A stretch of 64,000 nt of DNA, from positions 62,001 to 126,000 of the forward strand of contig DYNP01000003.1 in NCBI GenBank assembly GCA_020721005.1. The letters run 5' to 3'. Of this stretch, positions 16,920 to 27,166 are shown one piece after another; within the stretch, counting starts at the first letter, position 1, and every line of letters begins with the position of its first letter. This stretch comes from Thiomargarita sp. (GTDB lineage: Bacteria; Pseudomonadota; Gammaproteobacteria; Beggiatoales; Beggiatoaceae). The notes beneath the pieces are model-generated. The model was not told the origin of the DNA. It was given only the letters and a program-made list of their open reading frames with translations, and did not search any database. The position numbers and the translations under genes were made by a program.

Positions 16920-19175
16920 TTAGGGAGCTGGTTTTTGCACTGTAAATCCCTCGATCATCAAATATTGTTCATTGAACAAATCTGCCACCAATTGCATGCG
17001 TTGTCTAAATATTTGCATGATCGGAGTGGCGTCTAATTCTGGGTTGACGATTTGCGGCACAATGATCAATACCAATTCGGTGCGCACATCTTCTCTATCA
17101 GTTGAGGAAAATAGGGTGTTCCCAACCAAAGGCAGATCTCGTAATATCGGAATGCCTTGGCTGTCATCGCGGTTACGAGTCTCAATTAAACCGCCAATAA
17201 CAATGGCATTCCCATCACTGACCACGACAGAAGTTTCTACCTTGCGTTGAATAAAAGATTGTAAACTTTCGGTGGTGCGAGTTTGTCCCAATTGAGATAA
17301 TTCTTGATAAATCTTCATGTTAATGACCCCATCGTCATTGATTCTGGGGGTCACTTTTAAAGTAATGCCGGTATCTTTATAGTTTACATCTTGAGTTAAA
17401 TTCTGATTGTTGACGGTGGAACGGTTGATCGAGCCTAAATAGGGTTCGTTATTCCCCACATTGATCGACGCTTCTTCATTATTGCGAACCAGCAAGGAAG
17501 GTCGAGAAAGAATTTTCAAATTATTGGTGGTGGCAATGGCATTTAACACGATGTTTAAACTGCCTGCAAGGTGGTCAAATACAAAACCAGTTAACGGATT
17601 TTCTGCACTGTTTCCCCCGGGAACATTGAAGTTCATTCCAGAGAAACTGCGACGATTATTGGTCCCTCGAGCACTGCCAAAAAAAGCTTGCCAATCAATT
17701 CCAAATTTACTGGCTTCAGTCAAAGTAACTTCGGCTATGACCACATTGACCATCACTTCTTTAGGCACTCGATCCAACAACCGAATGGTCTCTAACAATT
17801 GCCGATAATCTCGAGCATTGGCTCGAATTAACAAACTATTGGTACTCTCATCCGCTACAATTTTCACTTTTAATTCTGCAGAAATTGGCAAGCCCATGCC
17901 AACAGGAGGGGGTATAATTGGTTTGGGTTTGGGAACTGTTTCCCCTGTTGTCTGTATAACCTCTCCCCTTTCATCATAAGTGATAGTTACCGCTTGATCC
18001 TCTTCTCCTTCTAAGGACTTTATCTCATCTTCATCCTCTTCGGTTTTAAATACATCAGACAGGGTAGCTGCCAGTTTGCCAGCCTCCAAATTTCTCACCG
18101 AATAAATGAAAATCTGTTCTCTACTTTCCTCACTTTTTTCATCTAAAATGTTGACCCACATTTCCACATCCTTAAATCCACCACCGGGGGGAGAAACAAC
18201 CAGGATGGAATTAATCCTTTCCAACGCAATGGCTTGGTAGGCTGGGGCAGTTTTGCCGGAAATGGCTTGTAGAATTTTATCCAATTCCGGTTGCACTTCC
18301 GTAGCCTTGGCATTGCTCAACCGAAATAAACGCATTCCCCGATGTAAAAAGGGATCGGCATCCACCAGGGCCAACAATTTATTCACGCGTTCCAATTGTT
18401 GAGGGCTGGTGATAATTCCCAACACATTTACATTGGGTAAACTGATGATTCGACCTTTGACTGGCTGTAACAGAGGATTGAGAATTGCCAAGGCGGCTTC
18501 GGCTGAAATATAACGTAAAGCTACGATTTGCAGTACTTCTGGAGCTTCACTTCCTGTCAAACCAGGTCCCAAATCACCAATGGTGCCGGGAATAGCACCT
18601 GGTAATTTTTTGAAATGATAAACGCCCCCTTTTTGTTCAAGAATGATACCCGCATCGGTCAATAACAACTGCAATAGTGGCCACAGATCCTGTTTGCGCA
18701 ATGGTTTATCTTTGGAAGTACGCAACGTTACTTTATCCCCTATAGAAGGGTCTATGACCATGTTAAGCTTAAGAGAATCTCCAATGATTCGGATCAGTTG
18801 CTGTAAGGAGACCTGTTCAAAATCAAGGGTTAACGTATCCACTTGCTCCAAATCTAATTTATCTAAAGTGCTGTCATTGAAGGTTTCTACTTTGGGCACT
18901 TCTCCCACTCGATTCACCTCTTTAGGAGGAGAAGCTTGTTCCCGAGGCAAATCAGTGATAGGTTGTTGAAAAGAGGGCGGCTGAGCAACCAAGGGACTGG
19001 GTGTTTGCGAAAATGTAGTCGCCAATTCTATGGCCGTGGGAGGCGGTGCTGTAGTTTGCCTTTGCGACTGTAGGGGGAATTGACTGCAAGAGGTTAAAAT
19101 ACCCAGGGTGCAGCATAACGTGATTGCCTGTATTTTTGGGCTCGGAAATTCAGGTAAGGGTATGGAAAAATTCAT
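16920..19175 (-). CDS. gspD: Type II secretion secretin GspD
   Basis: This outer-membrane channel of the type II secretion system has 751 residues and starts with a signal peptide ending in lipobox LTSC (Cys30), so it is a self-piloting lipoprotein secretin. An N0 domain lies at about 110-180 (LDFEQVSLQQLIRIIGDSLKLNMVIDP), then N1-N3 KH-like repeats (ALRYISAEAALAILNPLL; RLFRLSNAKATEVQPELDKIL; IYSVRNLEAGKLAATL). The secretin core at about 480-720 includes VTLTEASKFGIDWQ, ILSRPSLLVRNNEEASINVG and VVSDGNAIVIGGLIE. An acidic loop (EEDEDEIKSLEGEED) interrupts the N3 region. It abuts gspF with no gap. Confidence 0.92.
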   Translation of the reverse strand: MNFSIPLPEFPSPKIQAITLCCTLGILTSCSQFPLQSQRQTTAPPPTAIELATTFSQTPSPLVAQPPSFQQPITDLPREQASPPKEVNRVGEVPKVETFNDSTLDKLDLEQVDTLTLDFEQVSLQQLIRIIGDSLKLNMVIDPSIGDKVTLRTSKDKPLRKQDLWPLLQLLLTDAGIILEQKGGVYHFKKLPGAIPGTIGDLGPGLTGSEAPEVLQIVALRYISAEAALAILNPLLQPVKGRIISLPNVNVLGIITSPQQLERVNKLLALVDADPFLHRGMRLFRLSNAKATEVQPELDKILQAISGKTAPAYQAIALERINSILVVSPPGGGFKDVEMWVNILDEKSEESREQIFIYSVRNLEAGKLAATLSDVFKTEEDEDEIKSLEGEEDQAVTITYDERGEVIQTTGETVPKPKPIIPPPVGMGLPISAELKVKIVADESTNSLLIRANARDYRQLLETIRLLDRVPKEVMVNVVIAEVTLTEASKFGIDWQAFFGSARGTNNRRSFSGMNFNVPGGNSAENPLTGFVFDHLAGSLNIVLNAIATTNNLKILSRPSLLVRNNEEASINVGNNEPYLGSINRSTVNNQNLTQDVNYKDTGITLKVTPRINDDGVINMKIYQELSQLGQTRTTESLQSFIQRKVETSVVVSDGNAIVIGGLIETRNRDDSQGIPILRDLPLVGNTLFSSTDREDVRTELVLIIVPQIVNPELDATPIMQIFRQRMQLVADLFNEQYLMIEGFTVQKPAP

Positions 19176-20381
19176 TTAGAAATTCACTTCGTTAATGCTG
19201 AAAATAGCAGACAGCATGATGATGACAATGGTGCCGACAATTGCCCCCAACGCTAAAATCAACAAGGGTTCCAGCAGAGCAACCAATCGAGCAGTGTATT
19301 GTTTTACAGTATTATCAAATTTTTCTGCAAGTTTTTCTAAGATTTGGGCAGTGCGTCCAGATTCTTCGCCAACAATAATGAGTTGGGTCAATAGGACTGG
19401 GAATTGACCTTGGTTGGACAGCGCTCTTCCCAAACTGGTGCCCCCTCGCACTTGATCTTCGACTTGATCCAAACTGTTAGCCAACACTTCATTTTCCATA
19501 ACTCCGCGAACAATATGGAGACTTTTGAGCAAGGGAATACCTGCACTTAACAGGGCACCCAGGGTGCGACAAAATCGAGAAGATTCGGATTGTAAAATCA
19601 GTTGTCCCAAAATGGGCAAGGATAACAAAAAATGATCGCGCCGCGTCCGCCTTTCAGTGGTGGCATTCAATTGTTTCCACAGCAGCATAAGTCCCACGGG
19701 AATCAGAAGCAAAGTCCAGCCGTATTGAGTCAACCAATCACTGAGTCCCAATAAAAAAGCGGCTGAGGTGGGAATGTGAGTGCCCATGTCTTTAAACAGT
19801 TGTGCAAATGAAGGAACCACAAAAATCATCAGCAAAATCACACTGATCAAGCCTGTGAATAGTAAAATTGCAGGGTAAATCAGGGAGGAAATAATCGTGC
19901 GTTTGGCTTGATCGGTCATGGCGAGGGAATAGGCCACTTTGGGCAGCAACTGGTCCAAAATTCCACCTTCTTCTCCGGCATGGACCATGTTGATGTACAT
20001 GCGAGAGAACAAGGTGGGACGAGTTTGCAAGGCTTCTGCCAAACTTTTGCCTTCTTTTACTTCTTGTCGCAAGTCTTCGATCAGTTGTTGTACCGCGGGC
20101 TTAACAGTGGTGTTTTGCAGTAAAGTAAGTGCCCGATCGATGGGAATTTTGGCTTCCACCAAGGTGCAAAGACCTTCTGTAAAATCAATGATATCCCGAC
20201 TGGAAACGGTTTGACGTTCCATTAAACTGCGGGTTTCTGGCTCTTGTTCAATTTTAAGCGGGATGAGTTGCTGATTTTGTAAGTTGAGGACCGCTTCTTG
20301 TTGATTTTCTGCACTGAGCCGGCCTGTGAGAATGTTACCTTCCACATCACAGGCTTGGTAAAGGTATTGATGTAGGGCCAA
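19176..20381 (-). CDS. gspF: Type II secretion inner-membrane platform protein GspF
   Basis: The 401-residue protein has the two repeated T2SSF domains, at about 65-190 and 270-390, each beginning with a soluble helical bundle and ending in membrane helices. Family blocks are visible: RDIIDFTEGLCTLVEAKIPIDRAL, AGEEGGILDQLLPKVA, CRTLGALLSAGIPLL and VGEESGRTAQILEKLAEKFDN. Three membrane segments are evident, near 170, 220 and 370. GspF anchors the ATPase GspE and the pseudopilus assembly. It lies between gspE (15 bp upstream) and gspD (0 bp downstream), so translation is probably coupled. Length is normal for GspF and PilC. Context favours GspF. Confidence 0.92.
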   Translation of the reverse strand: MALHQYLYQACDVEGNILTGRLSAENQQEAVLNLQNQQLIPLKIEQEPETRSLMERQTVSSRDIIDFTEGLCTLVEAKIPIDRALTLLQNTTVKPAVQQLIEDLRQEVKEGKSLAEALQTRPTLFSRMYINMVHAGEEGGILDQLLPKVAYSLAMTDQAKRTIISSLIYPAILLFTGLISVILLMIFVVPSFAQLFKDMGTHIPTSAAFLLGLSDWLTQYGWTLLLIPVGLMLLWKQLNATTERRTRRDHFLLSLPILGQLILQSESSRFCRTLGALLSAGIPLLKSLHIVRGVMENEVLANSLDQVEDQVRGGTSLGRALSNQGQFPVLLTQLIIVGEESGRTAQILEKLAEKFDNTVKQYTARLVALLEPLLILALGAIVGTIVIIMLSAIFSINEVNF

Positions 20382-20396
20382 GGGAATCCTCTTTTT

Positions 20397-21863
20397 TTAA
20401 GCAGCTTTGGTGACTCGAACAATTTCTTCTGGGGTGGTGATGCCTTGATAAAGTTTTTCTAAAGCATCTTCTCGCAAAGTGCGCATGCCTTCTTTAACTG
20501 CTTGATTGCGAATCTGATTGGCATCGCCTCCTGTCCCGATCACGTGTCGAATGGGATCGGTGACAACAAGCAATTCATACAGTCCCAAACGACCTCGATA
20601 ACCGGTATTGCCGCAACGTTCACAGCCTCGTCCACGACTGATGATGGGGAATTGTTTTTGAGACATGCCCAACAAGTCGGCTTCTTCTTCTCTTAATGGT
20701 TGCTCTTCTTTGCAATGGATACAGATTTTTCGCACCAAACGTTGTGCCATGGTTGCAATTACACTGGAGCTGATCAAGTAGCTGTCTACCCCCATATCTT
20801 GCAAACGGGTCACTGCTCCTGCAGCGTCATTGGTGTGTAAGGTGGAGAATACTAAGTGCCCGGTAAGTGCTGATTCTATGGCAATTTCTGCAGTTTCATG
20901 ATCTCGTATTTCCCCCACCATGATGATATCTGGATCTTGACGTACTATAGAGCGCAGTCCAGAGGCGAAAGAGAGTCCAATTTTGGCATTGACATGAATT
21001 TGGGTGATGCCTTCCAATTGATATTCCACCGGATCTTCAATGGTGATGATTTTTTGCGTGCCTGTGTTGATCTTTTCCAAGGTGGCATAGAGACTGGTGG
21101 TTTTGCCACTGCCAGTGGGACCGGTGACCAGGATAATACCATGGGGTTGTTGAATAAGTTGGGCATAGGGTTTAAGCACATTGAGAGGCATGCCCAGTTG
21201 TTCCAAATTCACGCTGATATCGCTGCGGTCCAAAATACGCAAAACAATGGATTCTCCATGCACCCCAGGCAAAGTGGAAATCCGCATGTCTAGGGAACGG
21301 TCTCCCATTTGATATTGAATGCGTCCATCTTGAGGCAGACGTTTTTCCCCAATGTCCAAACGAGCCATGAGTTTAATGCGAGAAGAGACTGCCGGTTGGA
21401 CATTGGCTGGCAGACGTTCAATATTGACCATGACTCCATCGACCCGGCAACGGACCACCAGGTATTTTTCTTCCGGTTCAAAGTGAATGTCACTGGCATT
21501 GAGGTCTAAGGAACGTTCCATCAGGTGGTTGACCATGCGAATGATTGGAGCATCCGAAGCAATGTCTTTTAAATATTCATTGTCAAGAACTTCTAAACCA
21601 TTGTTATTAGAGCCTTCTAAGTCCGGGGAAAGCTTGGCACGCCAATGTTTGATCAGACGAGAAACAACCTCTTCTGAGGCAGGCTCAAAGCGCACATAGG
21701 CACCTAAAATGAAACGAATTTTAGAGCGGTCTTCAACTTCTGGAGGAATTGTAAACTTGAAGCAGGGATCGGTGGAGAATTGCTCAATGGGAGCAATATT
21801 TTTTTTGGAAAGGAGTTGCGTGAATAACGGTAGAGTAAGGGAATTGCTGGCCATAAGTCTCAA
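20397..21863 (-). CDS. gspE: Type II secretion ATPase GspE
   Basis: This is the cytoplasmic hexameric ATPase that drives pseudopilus assembly. It has 488 residues: an N-terminal domain that docks to the platform, then the RecA-like core with Walker A GPTGSGKTTS near residue 256, the Asp box ITIEDPVEYQ, Walker B DIIMVGEIRDHETAE and the His box STLHTNDAAGAV. The zinc-finger tetracysteine of GspE/PilB is present (CIHC and, after about 30 residues, CERC). The start overlaps the preceding gene by four bases. Nothing is missing, so the enzyme is predicted active. Confidence 0.93.
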   Translation of the reverse strand: MRLMASNSLTLPLFTQLLSKKNIAPIEQFSTDPCFKFTIPPEVEDRSKIRFILGAYVRFEPASEEVVSRLIKHWRAKLSPDLEGSNNNGLEVLDNEYLKDIASDAPIIRMVNHLMERSLDLNASDIHFEPEEKYLVVRCRVDGVMVNIERLPANVQPAVSSRIKLMARLDIGEKRLPQDGRIQYQMGDRSLDMRISTLPGVHGESIVLRILDRSDISVNLEQLGMPLNVLKPYAQLIQQPHGIILVTGPTGSGKTTSLYATLEKINTGTQKIITIEDPVEYQLEGITQIHVNAKIGLSFASGLRSIVRQDPDIIMVGEIRDHETAEIAIESALTGHLVFSTLHTNDAAGAVTRLQDMGVDSYLISSSVIATMAQRLVRKICIHCKEEQPLREEEADLLGMSQKQFPIISRGRGCERCGNTGYRGRLGLYELLVVTDPIRHVIGTGGDANQIRNQAVKEGMRTLREDALEKLYQGITTPEEIVRVTKAA

Positions 21864-22597
21864 CTTTTTAGGGTAGCAAAGATTGCAGGGACCAGTTCCA
21901 ATGGCTTTCTGGGGAGAGGAGAATAACGGAAGTAAGGCTCCGTTAATTCTGCTTCTGCTTTGAAGGAGACCTGCATTTGCCGATGTGGGAAAGGGGCAGT
22001 GGCGATCAACGGAAGAGACTGAGTCAGAGCGCCATTGATTAGGGGAGGAGGATTGTCTGTGGGATTGGGTTGACTAAAGCCGGTAATTTGCAAGGATACA
22101 TTTAATTTGCTGCCAGCAGTTCGTATGGTCAAACTGCTGATCACCAGTTTTTTATTGCTATAGGTGAGCCCATTTAGGAAAGTCATGAGATTCTTGGAAT
22201 CTGTATCCAATTGAATCAGTTGAATAACTAATAACCATTGCTCATTTTTGGACACTTCTATTTTGGGGGGATCCATACTGCGAATAGCTACTCCACTGCG
22301 TCTGGCAGTGTCACTGATCAGTTTTTGCAAATTGGCCCCAACCAATTGAGTATTTTCACCTTCTAACAAACCTTGAGTCACTTCCAACAATTTCTGTTTG
22401 GCACGGTCATTTTCAGCTTGCCAATATTGGGTCCTGGCCTCTAATTTTTGAGAATTCTCTATATCATTCTGTAAATTTTGAATGTGTTGCCAATAATCTC
22501 GTATCCATTGTTCAGTGGTCGGAAAAAGTTGCACCATAGCAAAGACCATGAAAATGATCATTGCCCAACGTATTAAGCGTTTTTCTTTAGGAGTCAC
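21860..22597 (-). CDS. gspM: GspM/PilO-like type II secretion protein (subtype b)
   Basis: The 245-residue bitopic protein has a short cytoplasmic N-terminus, one membrane helix (about 10-26, WAMIIFMVFAMVQLF), a coiled-coil segment (about 35-75) and a ferredoxin-like periplasmic domain (LVGANLQKLISDTARRSGV, then FLNGLTYSNKKLVISSLTIR). This order fits GspM subtype b and PilO, which form the inner-membrane ring that links the platform to the secretin. It is the first gene of the cluster and overlaps gspE by four bases. GspL, GspC and the pseudopilins are absent from the window, so they must be encoded elsewhere. Confidence 0.75.
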   Translation of the reverse strand: MTPKEKRLIRWAMIIFMVFAMVQLFPTTEQWIRDYWQHIQNLQNDIENSQKLEARTQYWQAENDRAKQKLLEVTQGLLEGENTQLVGANLQKLISDTARRSGVAIRSMDPPKIEVSKNEQWLLVIQLIQLDTDSKNLMTFLNGLTYSNKKLVISSLTIRTAGSKLNVSLQITGFSQPNPTDNPPPLINGALTQSLPLIATAPFPHRQMQVSFKAEAELTEPYFRYSPLPRKPLELVPAIFATLKS

Positions 22598-22667
22598 TGG
22601 GTTATCCGTTCATAAGGGTCCCCTTTTTCATAACCAGGGGACCTTCAATTCTCAAAAGACGTTCAGG

Positions 22668-24539
22668 TTAATCTAAAAAACTGCGCAATTGTTCCGAGCG
22701 ACTTGGATGGCGTAACTTGCGCAAGGCTTTGGCTTCAATTTGCCGAATTCTTTCCCGAGTCACATCGAATTGCTTACCTACTTCTTCCAAAGTATGATCA
22801 GTGTTCATATCAATACCAAAACGCATGCGCAACACTTTGGCCTCTCGTTGGGTCAAATTGTTCAACATTTCTTGGGTGGCGCGCCGCAACCCCTCGAAAG
22901 TGGCTGATTCCAAAGGGGCTTGGATGCTGGTGTCTTCAATAAAATCACCCAGATGGGAATCTTCATCGTCTCCGATGGGAGTTTCCATAGAAATGGGCTC
23001 TTTGGCAATTTTAAGCACTTTACGCACTTTGTCTTCGGGCATGTCCATGCGTTGAGCTAACTCTTCTGGAGTGGCTTCCCGACCTTTTTCTTGGAGAATT
23101 TGTCGAGAAACTCGATTGAGTTTGTTGATGGTCTCAATCATATGCACGGGAATGCGAATGGTACGAGCTTGATCAGCAATGGATCGGGTGATCGCCTGTC
23201 GAATCCACCAGGTGGCATAAGTTGAGAATTTGTAACCTCGCCGATATTCAAATTTGTCCACTGCTTTCATCAAGCCAATATTGCCTTCCTGAATCAGGTC
23301 TAGGAATTGGAGACCCCGATTGGTATATTTTTTGGCGATGGAAATGACCAAACGCAAATTGGCTTCGATCATTTCTTTTTTGGCTCGTCTAGCTTTGGCT
23401 TCGCCAATGGACATCCGACGATTAATCTCTTTGATTTCAGAGAGTTTGAGGCGACATTGCCCTTCTAAATCGATTAATTTATTTTGTGCTTCATTCAGTT
23501 CTTGATGATACTGCCTTAAGGCATTAACATAGGGTTTGCCACTGTTGAGTAACAGGCTGATCCAGTGGGGATTGGTGGCATGATTTTTAAAAGAAGTCTG
23601 AAATTCTTTTTTGCACATACCGACTTTGAGCACGCAAATATCTCGAATACGATTTTCCTGTTCCCGAATCAAAGCTACGGTATCTCGCAGTTTCATGGTC
23701 AAATCTTCAATCACTCTGGGCACGAGTTTAAATTGCAAGAAACTTTCGGCAACTTCTTCACGCAAACGAGCATATTCAAAGGATTGATTGCCATGGGTGG
23801 CTTCAGTCTCCATCAGGCGTTTGTAAATTTCCCGCAACCGGTTGAAATGGCCCCGCGCTTCTTCCGGGTCCAAAGCCATTTCTTCTAATAAAGGCACTGC
23901 CGGTTCCTCTTCTTCTTCTTCAGAGACTGCGGGTACCAGGGGAGAAACTTGTACCACAATGGTTTTGATTTCTTCAACAACTTTGAGATCTTCTTCTTCC
24001 AAGGTGGTTGGGACTTCTTCCATGGAGGCGATGGGATCGTTGAAACCGCTGATCACTTCGAGCAATTTGATTTCATCCGCTTCCACTCGGTCATACCATT
24101 TCAGGAATTCAGCCACGATATCAGGATGAGTGGCCAGGGCTTGTAAGGCATCATTTAATCCTTCTTCAATCCGTTTGGCAATTTTGATTTCCCCTTCACG
24201 AGTCAACAGATCCACGCTGCCCATTTCTCGCATATACATGCGCACCGGGTCCGTGGTGCGTCCAAATTCGCTATCTACACTGGCCAAGGCAGCCGCAGCT
24301 TCCTCAGCAGCATCTTCGTCAGGTATGGTTTCATCAATTAACAAAGTATCATCATCGGGTGCAAAATCATGAACAGGAATACCCATGTCATTGATCATAC
24401 TCACGATACTTTCGATTTGATCGGGATCAACAATGTCGTCTGGCAAATGATCGTTCACTTCATGAAAGGTCAAAAAACCTTGTTCCTTGCCTTTGGTAAT
24501 CAGTGATTGCAATTGCGATCTTTGTTGTTCTTGATTCAT
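22668..24539 (-). CDS. rpoD: RNA polymerase primary sigma factor RpoD (sigma-70)
   Basis: This is the housekeeping sigma factor, 623 residues. Region 1.1 lies at the N-terminus ([22 protein letters not shown]), followed by an acidic segment and region 1.2 ([16 protein letters not shown]). The long non-conserved region typical of gammaproteobacteria comes next. Regions 2.1-2.4 include [38 protein letters not shown]. Regions 3 and 4 end with [22 protein letters not shown], whose helix-turn-helix reads the -35 element. It is the last gene of the macromolecular synthesis operon, 273 bp after dnaG, a gap that may hold its own promoter. Confidence 0.97.
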   Translation of the reverse strand: MNQEQQRSQLQSLITKGKEQGFLTFHEVNDHLPDDIVDPDQIESIVSMINDMGIPVHDFAPDDDTLLIDETIPDEDAAEEAAAALASVDSEFGRTTDPVRMYMREMGSVDLLTREGEIKIAKRIEEGLNDALQALATHPDIVAEFLKWYDRVEADEIKLLEVISGFNDPIASMEEVPTTLEEEDLKVVEEIKTIVVQVSPLVPAVSEEEEEEPAVPLLEEMALDPEEARGHFNRLREIYKRLMETEATHGNQSFEYARLREEVAESFLQFKLVPRVIEDLTMKLRDTVALIREQENRIRDICVLKVGMCKKEFQTSFKNHATNPHWISLLLNSGKPYVNALRQYHQELNEAQNKLIDLEGQCRLKLSEIKEINRRMSIGEAKARRAKKEMIEANLRLVISIAKKYTNRGLQFLDLIQEGNIGLMKAVDKFEYRRGYKFSTYATWWIRQAITRSIADQARTIRIPVHMIETINKLNRVSRQILQEKGREATPEELAQRMDMPEDKVRKVLKIAKEPISMETPIGDDEDSHLGDFIEDTSIQAPLESATFEGLRRATQEMLNNLTQREAKVLRMRFGIDMNTDHTLEEVGKQFDVTRERIRQIEAKALRKLRHPSRSEQLRSFLD

Positions 24540-24812
24540 AGTATTTTAGTGTACCTGTGCAATGGTAGATTGATTATACTGGTTATAAGCATAAAAAGGG
24601 ACACGATGCGCGACAGATTGGAGGGGCTAATGCATTTATTTCAGGAGAAAAAATAGGCAAAACACCGTTCTCATTTAAATTGCGCAGATTGTTCCAAAAA
24701 GGTTCAATGATAGGTTGGGGTGATCGATTATAAATTGGATAATTTTGGGTGACGAATAAGCGATAAATGAATAGGGAAACATTTAACCAGATTCGGAACA
24801 GTATTTTTTTGC

Positions 24813-26603
24813 TCAGGGATTGCTTTTTTTTAATTCTGCAAACAGGTCTTGTAATTCCTGTGATTCTTCAACAGAAAGAGAATTCTTTTGAGTTAAGTCT
24901 TGAATACGTTGTTTAATCATATAGTTAAGCAATCGATTCATAGCGTCGGCAAATTCTTGTTCTTTATTCAATTTTGAATCGATATCCACATTGGCCAATT
25001 GTTTCAAGCGTTGTTCATACACAGTTCCCTGCCAATGCTCATAAATTCCCGCATAAGTCATTTGTGGATTTTGTTGGGTTAAACTGAGCAGCTCTAGCAA
25101 TAATTGCACATTGTCTTGTTGTTTTAGGGAAATCAATTTTTGATAATCGGTGGCTTGCAAGTGCTGGGACAAATTGGGTTGTTGCAATAGAAACACGATC
25201 ATCTGCTCAGCTATGGAAAGGTCTCGCAAACTTTTAATGTTAGGTAATTGAGGAGCAGGAGTTGGAGAAATTGGCCGATATCCACTTTTTGGGGTAGAGG
25301 GTTGATTAAAAATCCAATCGGAAAGTTTTTCAACCGGCAATCGGCTGTCCTCAGCCAATTGTTGTAATAGGGAATGTTGATAGATACCTGATGGTAGTAG
25401 TTTCAAAAGTTTCTTGGCTTTTTCAATGAGTAAACTGCGTTGCTCTGCACTGTTTCGTTCATCGGGAGTTTGCCAGTTGATCTGGTTTTTTAAGGTGCTA
25501 AACAGCAGATCAGATAAGGGAATCTGGGGCAGTTTTTGGAATGGATCCGGGCCATGTTTGCGAATGAAACTGTCTGGATCTTCGGTTTCTGGCAAAAAAA
25601 TAAAATAAACTTGTCGTTCGCTATGGAGCAAAGGTAAGGCAGTTTCCAAGGCCCGCCAGGCCGCTTGACGACCGGCTGCGTCTCCATCAAAGCAGAAAAT
25701 TAGTTTGGGAACTTCTTGAAATAAACGAATCAATTGGTCACGGGTGGTCGCCGTGCCCAAAGTAGCGACCCCATTTGGAATATTATGTTGGACCAAAGCA
25801 ATTAAATCTAGATAACCTTCTACAACAAAAACACTGTGAAGCTGACGAATTTTTCGTGCAAAATACCAGCCATAAAGTTCCCGACCTTTCTGAAACAGTG
25901 GGGTTTCCGGGGAATTCAAATATTTTGGTACTTGTTGTTGAGTAAGCGCCCGTCCCCCAAAACCAATGATGCGGCCTTGTCGATCATGGATAGGGAATAC
26001 CACCCGGTGACAAAAACGATCTTGTAAGTGACCTGTATTTTCCAATTGTTTAATCAAGCCTGCTTTCAGCAACCAAGATTTTTTTTCGGAATTAGTGCCC
26101 AAGGTCCTGAGCAAATTGTCCCTGTCCCCAGGTGCATAACCCAAATTAAAATCATGGAGAATTTGATCAGTGAGTTTTCTGGTTTCTCGCAAGTAATTTA
26201 AAATGGGGGGATTATTCAGCAATTGTTGTTGATAATAAGTGGCTGCTTGAGCCAAGATATCATAAAGGGCGCTGGGTTCAGAATATTTAGGAGAATGGCC
26301 GGTTTCATAAACCACTTCCACTCCGACTTGAGTGGCTAATTCTTGGATGGCTTCCACATAATTCAGGCGACAATATTCCATTAAGAAAGTAATACTGGTA
26401 CCATGTGCCCCACACCCAAAACAATGATAATGTTGATTTTCTGGGAAAATGATAAAGGAGGGGGTTTTTTCCTGATGAAAAGGACAACAGGCCGTAAAAT
26501 AACGGCCTGCCTTGCGAAGAGGCACGTAACTATTGACCAGTTGCACAATGTCAACCCGAGTGAGCAAATCGTCAATAAAGTTACGTGAAATAGTCCCTGT
26601 CAT
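24813..26603 (-). CDS. dnaG: DNA primase DnaG
   Basis: DnaG makes the RNA primers for chromosome replication. The 596-residue protein has the N-terminal zinc-binding domain (CPFHQEKTPSF then HYHCFGCGAHG, near 40-65). The central TOPRIM catalytic core carries FVVEGYLDLIAL, then FCFDGDAAGRQAAWRA with its acidic metal ligands. The C-terminal helicase-binding region has the expected length (about 450-590) but diverges, as is usual. It follows yqeY by 52 bp in the operon rpsU-yqeY-dnaG-rpoD, which couples translation, replication and transcription. The start MTGTISRNFIDDLL agrees with the family. Confidence 0.96.
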   Translation of the reverse strand: MTGTISRNFIDDLLTRVDIVQLVNSYVPLRKAGRYFTACCPFHQEKTPSFIIFPENQHYHCFGCGAHGTSITFLMEYCRLNYVEAIQELATQVGVEVVYETGHSPKYSEPSALYDILAQAATYYQQQLLNNPPILNYLRETRKLTDQILHDFNLGYAPGDRDNLLRTLGTNSEKKSWLLKAGLIKQLENTGHLQDRFCHRVVFPIHDRQGRIIGFGGRALTQQQVPKYLNSPETPLFQKGRELYGWYFARKIRQLHSVFVVEGYLDLIALVQHNIPNGVATLGTATTRDQLIRLFQEVPKLIFCFDGDAAGRQAAWRALETALPLLHSERQVYFIFLPETEDPDSFIRKHGPDPFQKLPQIPLSDLLFSTLKNQINWQTPDERNSAEQRSLLIEKAKKLLKLLPSGIYQHSLLQQLAEDSRLPVEKLSDWIFNQPSTPKSGYRPISPTPAPQLPNIKSLRDLSIAEQMIVFLLQQPNLSQHLQATDYQKLISLKQQDNVQLLLELLSLTQQNPQMTYAGIYEHWQGTVYEQRLKQLANVDIDSKLNKEQEFADAMNRLLNYMIKQRIQDLTQKNSLSVEESQELQDLFAELKKSNP

Positions 26604-26655
26604 AGGTGGGGTGAGTGTGTTCTTAATGCAAGGGAATTTTGAGTGGGGGTAAAAC

Positions 26656-27105
26656 TTAACCCAGTTTTTGTTTGATCAGGGTGCTGACCTGTTTCATGTC
26701 AGCACGCCCTTGAATTTGTGGCTTCAAATGCTTCATAACCAGTCCCATATCCTTTCCAGAAGTGGCACCGCTCTCACTAATTGCGGTACTAATCAACAGT
26801 TCCAGTTCCACCTTGGTCAAAGGTTGTGGCATATAATGCTGGATCACTTCGACCTCAAACAACTCCTGATCAACCAAATCTTGGCGGTTAGCCTGTTGAT
26901 AATGTACCAATGACTCCCGACGTTGCTTGATCATTTTCTCAAGTATGCTGATCACTTGTTCATCATTCAAGACAATGCGCTCATCCACCTCCCTCTGTTT
27001 GATGGCAGCTTGAATCAAGCGAATGGTGCCCAAACGTTGTTTATCCTTGGCTCGCATCGCCACTTTCATATCTTCTTGAATTTGTTCTTTCAATAGGCTA
27101 GTCAT
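26656..27105 (-). CDS. yqeY: GatB/YqeY domain protein
   Basis: The 149-residue protein resembles the C-terminal domain of the amidotransferase subunit GatB, a helical bundle that binds tRNA in that enzyme. Recognisable blocks are LKEQIQEDMKVAMRAKDKQRLGTIRLI, EQVISILEKMIKQRRESL and the C-terminal GKDMGLVMKHLKPQIQGRADMKQVS. The role of the stand-alone protein is unsettled. Its position between rpsU and dnaG is common in gammaproteobacteria. There is no ordinary ribosome site; a GC-rich hairpin ends just 8 bp before the start codon, so expression may be coupled or restrained. Confidence 0.9.
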   Translation of the reverse strand: MTSLLKEQIQEDMKVAMRAKDKQRLGTIRLIQAAIKQREVDERIVLNDEQVISILEKMIKQRRESLVHYQQANRQDLVDQELFEVEVIQHYMPQPLTKVELELLISTAISESGATSGKDMGLVMKHLKPQIQGRADMKQVSTLIKQKLG

Positions 27106-27112
27106 AATAATG

Positions 27113-27129
27113 CCCGCCCAGTAGGCGGG
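27113..27129 (-). promoter_or_regulatory. GC-rich hairpin between rpsU and yqeY
   Basis: CCCGCC, a five-base loop and GGCGGG form a perfect 6-bp GC stem. The 3' foot is followed by CATTATT on the minus strand, not a T run. In the E. coli version of this operon an intrinsic terminator after rpsU lowers downstream expression. This hairpin is in the equivalent place and occupies the ribosome-binding region of yqeY. Confidence 0.5.
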
Positions 27130-27166
27130 TAACCTCGTCGCGAATTGCTATTTTGAAGAGTGACAG

